Positions 61,601 to 64,000 of a stretch of 64,000 bases of DNA are shown here, in pieces; the first letter of the stretch is position 1, and every line of letters starts with the position of its first letter. The notes beneath the pieces are model-generated. The model was given only the letters and a program-made list of their open reading frames with translations. It searched no databases and was not told the DNA's origin. Source of the stretch: an uncultured Sunxiuqinia sp. GTDB lineage: Bacteria > Bacteroidota > Bacteroidia > Bacteroidales > Prolixibacteraceae. Location of the stretch: contig NZ_OY782772.1 of assembly GCF_963678245.1 (NCBI RefSeq), positions 186,001 to 250,000 of the forward strand. Reading direction: 5' to 3'. A program made the position numbers and the translations under genes.

Positions 61601-62047
61601 AACATGAACTATAAGAACTTTGACTTTTCGTTCTCGATAATTACCAGCCAGGGAAATGAAATGTCTAGTAATTTCCACAGTAATACGTCGTTCCCTTGGG
61701 ACGGTGATCCATCGAGACTTTTTAATGGTTATGATGTAGATTACTGGACTCCGACAAATCAGATCGATAGTTGGTATCAACCAGGTAATGGAGGAAACTA
61801 TCAACAGGTAATTAAGTACAAAGATATTTCGTACACAAAAGTTGGATATATCACAGTAGGATATACGCTTCCAAAATACATCTTGGACAAAATCAATGTA
61901 GGAAGTTTGAGAGTATACGCGACAGTACAGAATCCTTTCATTATTACACCTTATGATGGTTGGGATCCGGAAAATGCTGGTAGAAACTCTTGGGGTGCTG
62001 CCTTTATGTCGCGTACCTATCTAGCCGGTATTAGTTTAAATTTCTAA
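58646..62047 (+). CDS. susC-like: SusC/RagA-family TonB-linked outer-membrane protein
   Basis: A 1,133-residue receptor: signal segment to about residue 46 (SSYSQ), STN domain at 47-122 (VKDALFEIERNTDFFFLYSN), CarboxypepD-reg-like domain at about 138-215 (VNGTVTDPTGFPLPGVTVLK), plug (GYGSVKKADLTGSVSSVD; IRIRGASTIN; GSRGSNGVILIETK) and barrel ending in ISLNF. The STN domain is the hallmark of receptors that signal to FecR, matching the upstream sigma/anti-sigma genes. With the downstream SusD-like lipoprotein it forms a glycan or peptide import complex. Substrate is unknown because no degrading enzymes are in the window. Confidence 0.95.
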   Translation: MEKKCKRFDPRLFYPEIIKIVRLMKLTALFVILVVSQALAISSYSQTARLSLDMTNSTVKDALFEIERNTDFFFLYSNDLIDVDRKIDLVFTNKKIDEVLDAVFQETNIRYSIKDRQIILKPVSASGSSDMRLSQQAVDVNGTVTDPTGFPLPGVTVLKKGTTSGTITDGNGNYSISEVSADATLIFSFIGMKSQEVFVDGRTKIDVVLQEETIGLDEVVAIGYGSVKKADLTGSVSSVDRQKLEKANKVDAISALEGQTAGVVIQRTDNKPGSGGFNIRIRGASTINSNQTADQGGFNPGQNPLFIVDGIFVDDISFLNPGDIERMDILKDASATAIYGSRGSNGVILIETKQGKEGKLRITYNNYFGFKQAYHLPAMQDATGYVELVKDAVVGNEFAAGNLDYRKSDVVLSDFLDSEELQNVADGVNIDWVDLILVNGFQTNHTLNLNGGNDKTVYSAGLGYTNDNGTLGGEDFTRYNIRGSLSSDLSSWLNFSIANYVTYAIQNTGSWEGFRSAYRLKPIGRPYNDDGSLRYHPIEKEGQVTNPLFEPDNITKETKYLQWLGDIALEITPVKDLTITSKFSPNIKFTRYGEYRGLYSKSVSGNASNRRAQVNNFNYLSYSWDNIINYKYKTGIHSFDITAVMSRFLERNEEYKAQVRDFTTDDYLFHNMDAGLDIRELSSDFSKQTLESYTGRLSYNLLDKYLVTLTGRYDGASILSDENKWAFFPSAAFAWKMMEEDFMKGQKFLSNAKLRLSYGQTGNNGQGGGLKPLGSKSLLSSSATNLGGSSVSTAYITGLANKDLTWEKTTEMNLGFDFGILDNRVFGSIDVYNRQTSGIIFFTPLPTVTGYSGTYDNVGESTNKGIEIGLNTVNIDKNDFEWTTNFNFATNKNSIDKLYGDLDEIIFNVSGTNLIHKVGEAIGSIYDYEFDGIWQLDEVAEAAKYGQTPGQVRVKDLNNDGEITPDKDRKVLGQVTPKWTGGLTSNMNYKNFDFSFSIITSQGNEMSSNFHSNTSFPWDGDPSRLFNGYDVDYWTPTNQIDSWYQPGNGGNYQQVIKYKDISYTKVGYITVGYTLPKYILDKINVGSLRVYATVQNPFIITPYDGWDPENAGRNSWGAAFMSRTYLAGISLNF

Positions 62048-62067
62048 TAACTAAATTTTAAAGTAAG

Positions 62068-63699
62068 ATGAAATATATAAATACAAAAATATTAGGATTA
62101 CTGCTGGCCGTTGGTGTATTAGTTGCCAGTTGTGATAGCTATCTGGAGGAAGAAAATATGACCTCTTTGAGTATTGGGACAGCTAAATCCAATCCTCAAA
62201 CATTTGATCAACTTGTTGCTTCTGTCTATGAAAGAGCAAGAGAAACAACTACGCATTACCAGCCTGATATGTATTATCAGCTCGAGGATTTAGGAACTGA
62301 TATTGTAACACGTGGTGGGACCGTTTCGGGAACAAATGACATTAACGACTATGTGAATTTCTACTCAACGAACTGGACAATACATGTATACTGGTCCAAC
62401 CAGTACAGTATTATTGCAGCAGCTAATGTTGCAATAGAAACAGCTGACGAAATTGAAGGCGTTGAATCTGCTACTAAAGCGATCGGTATTGGTGAAGCCA
62501 AGTTTTTTAGGGCAATGGCGTATTTTAATCTGGTTGAGAATTATGGAGGAGTTCCTATCATATTAAAGCAGGTTACAACGGCTCAAACAAATTTCACACG
62601 CGAATCTGAAGAAGCTGTATATACTCAAATTATTCAGGATCTTCGTGATGCTTTAGCCGGAGTTCAGGAAACTCCAAATGAATATGGCCGAGTTTCAAAG
62701 GATGCAGTAAGACACTTTTTATCAAAAGTATTATTAACCCGAGGCTACAAATCTTTTGGAGCCAGTTCTGATTTTACTGAAGCAGCTTCTTTGGCCGAGA
62801 CGGTTATTTCGAATCATGAGTTGGTTAGTTCTTTTGAAAGTTTGGTAAGTATCGATAACCAACGGAATTCGGAAGTCGTATTTGCCTATTTGTTTGGAAC
62901 GAACTCTGTTAGTAGAGGCTGGGGAAATTCTAAACACATGATGTATAAGTTTAGGTTCTATGATTATCCAGGTTTATCCAGAACTGTTCAAGGCCTTACG
63001 CCAATGCCGACACCTTTTTATTACTCTCTTTTCGAAGATGATGATCAGCGCGCTGAAGCAACATTTACAAGAATACTTTATGCAACGGAAGACTATGAAG
63101 CTGTTGTTTACGGAGACACTGTAAATATGGTGGTTGGCGATACTGCTATGTACTTTCCAAAAGTTGCATGGTCAGCAGCTGAAAAAGCTGCGGTGCCTTA
63201 TAAAGTAATCAACCCAGGAGATTATCTTAGAAGTGATGGTATTACACCTGTTCACTATCCGATGTTTAAGAAGTTTGATGATCCGACAGTTCCTTTTACA
63301 CAGCCCGATCAATCTTCGCAAGGAGAACGAGATATGGTTGTAATGAGGAGTGGAGAAGCTTATTTGATTGCTGCAGAAGCTTACCTAGAATCATCGAATA
63401 CGACTGACGCAGCAGCTCGCCTTACTGAGTTGCGTGCCAGAGCAGGTTTGACGACCGCTGTTGCTCCTGGTGATGTTACTATCGACCTGATTCTTGACGA
63501 AAGAGCCAGAGAGCTCGCCGGAGAAGTAAACAGATGGATGGACTTGAAGAGAACAGGTACGTTGATTGAAAGGACTTTATCGCATAATCCGCATGCGGCT
63601 TTCAATAACGCACTCACATCAAAACACCTCTTGAGACCTATTCCTCAAACCGAAATCGATAATAGCGGTGGCAGTATCACTCAAAATGACGGATACTAG
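62068..63699 (+). CDS. susD-like: SusD/RagB-family nutrient-binding lipoprotein
   Basis: A 543-residue lipoprotein with lipobox LVASC (Cys22). SusD hallmarks are the N-terminal MTSLSIGTAKSNPQTFDQLV, the TPR-like helical scaffold with EAKFFRAMAYFNLVENYGGVP, and the C-terminal RSGEAYLIAAEAYLES, LDERARELAGEVNRWMDLKRTG and LLRPIPQTEIDNS segment. It lies 20 bp after the SusC gene and would cap the SusC barrel from outside. It is followed by a strong terminator. Confidence 0.95.
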   Translation: MKYINTKILGLLLAVGVLVASCDSYLEEENMTSLSIGTAKSNPQTFDQLVASVYERARETTTHYQPDMYYQLEDLGTDIVTRGGTVSGTNDINDYVNFYSTNWTIHVYWSNQYSIIAAANVAIETADEIEGVESATKAIGIGEAKFFRAMAYFNLVENYGGVPIILKQVTTAQTNFTRESEEAVYTQIIQDLRDALAGVQETPNEYGRVSKDAVRHFLSKVLLTRGYKSFGASSDFTEAASLAETVISNHELVSSFESLVSIDNQRNSEVVFAYLFGTNSVSRGWGNSKHMMYKFRFYDYPGLSRTVQGLTPMPTPFYYSLFEDDDQRAEATFTRILYATEDYEAVVYGDTVNMVVGDTAMYFPKVAWSAAEKAAVPYKVINPGDYLRSDGITPVHYPMFKKFDDPTVPFTQPDQSSQGERDMVVMRSGEAYLIAAEAYLESSNTTDAAARLTELRARAGLTTAVAPGDVTIDLILDERARELAGEVNRWMDLKRTGTLIERTLSHNPHAAFNNALTSKHLLRPIPQTEIDNSGGSITQNDGY

Positions 63700-63742
63700 A
63701 AAAGTAGAAATAGAATTTTATAGTATATAAGCTAATTTTGAT

Positions 63743-63778
63743 ATAGGCAGGTGATTAAATTGCCTGCCTATGTTTTTT
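63743..63778 (+). terminator. Terminator after the SusC/SusD operon
   Basis: ataggcagg (63743-63751) pairs perfectly with cctgcctat (63763-63771), followed by g and six T residues. It lies 44 bp after the SusD stop. Confidence 0.85.
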
Positions 63779-63822
63779 CGTATAACCTTGTCCGGAATTC
63801 ACACAAAATGAACTAATCCTAA

Positions 63823-64000
63823 ATGCATTTATATCGAACTTATTTAATGAGAGGCAAATGGAATTTTCTTTTTCCACTCCTTTTTATTTTCTGGTTTCTC
63901 TTTACTTCTGAAAGTCGTCCATTTGAGCGAGAAAATTTAACTGTTGACAATCAACTTACTGTAGATCCAATCGGTGATCGCCAAATAGATTTTGATCAGG
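63823..64000 (+). CDS. Secreted protein, 5' part only
   Basis: An ATG at 63823 (or 63847) opens a frame of 59 codons that continues past the window edge. It starts with a typical signal sequence (WNFLFPLLFIFWFLFTSESR) followed by PFERENLTVDNQLTVDP. No domain is visible yet. Its position after the SusC/SusD pair and terminator suggests an exported partner, such as an enzyme or binding protein of the same locus. Confidence 0.6.
   Translation, partial: MHLYRTYLMRGKWNFLFPLLFIFWFLFTSESRPFERENLTVDNQLTVDPIGDRQIDFDQ

Overview
The window looks like a chromosomal segment of a marine or gut-type Bacteroidota, probably class Bacteroidia near the Marinilabiliales. The taxonomic placement is inference. 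The evidence is an ECF sigma/FecR/SusC/SusD set, secreted proteins with type IX secretion (T9SS) C-terminal sorting domains, a LytTR regulator, DUF4402 proteins, promoters with TAnnTTTG -7 boxes, and low G+C.

Positions 1-15,500 form a surface-structure region. A polytopic membrane protein and a TPR/LuxR-type regulator are followed by two DUF4402 secreted proteins, a 1,103-aa T9SS-type surface protein on the opposite strand, and a tight operon of PapD-like chaperone, DUF4402 subunit and usher-like outer-membrane protein. A stand-alone LytTR-domain protein closes the region. Together these look like a Bacteroidota chaperone-usher-type assembly system with its own subunits and a candidate regulator.

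Positions 15,501-41,600 are one open reading frame of 8,699 codons. It encodes a giant modular surface protein: long signal region, six GLUG-rich modules, IPT/TIG, FG-GAP/VCBS-like repeats, IPT/TIG, putative-Ig, YDG, 41 tandem MBG repeats (10,377 bp), mixed YDG/MBG, Asp-rich thrombospondin-type-3 repeats, two cadherin/HYR-like domains and a T9SS C-terminal domain. The array holds segmental duplications at exact multiples of the unit length. A strong terminator follows the gene.

Positions 41,664-47,006 are a decayed accessory island: an IS1182-like remnant, a complete IS3-family element with inverted repeats and a 3-bp target duplication, and several broken plus-strand genes (SIR2-like, unknown, DUF1016/YhcG nuclease, secreted unknown). 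These are separated by related, strongly structured 100-140 bp repeats. The layout resembles gene cassettes with attC-like sites, but no integrase is in the window.

Positions 47,307-56,700 are ordinary chromosomal genes: tRNA-Lys(TTT), an SDR oxidoreductase, a YbgC-like thioesterase, a LysE-type exporter, an operon of esterase, Nudix hydrolase and aminopeptidase P, an OprC-like copper-type TonB receptor with a Cys-motif partner, a STAS-like pseudogene and a DUF4268 protein. Positions 56,752-64,000 hold an ECF sigma factor, FecR anti-sigma factor, SusC, SusD and the start of a further secreted protein. This is a classical trans-envelope-regulated nutrient uptake locus whose substrate cannot be read from the window.
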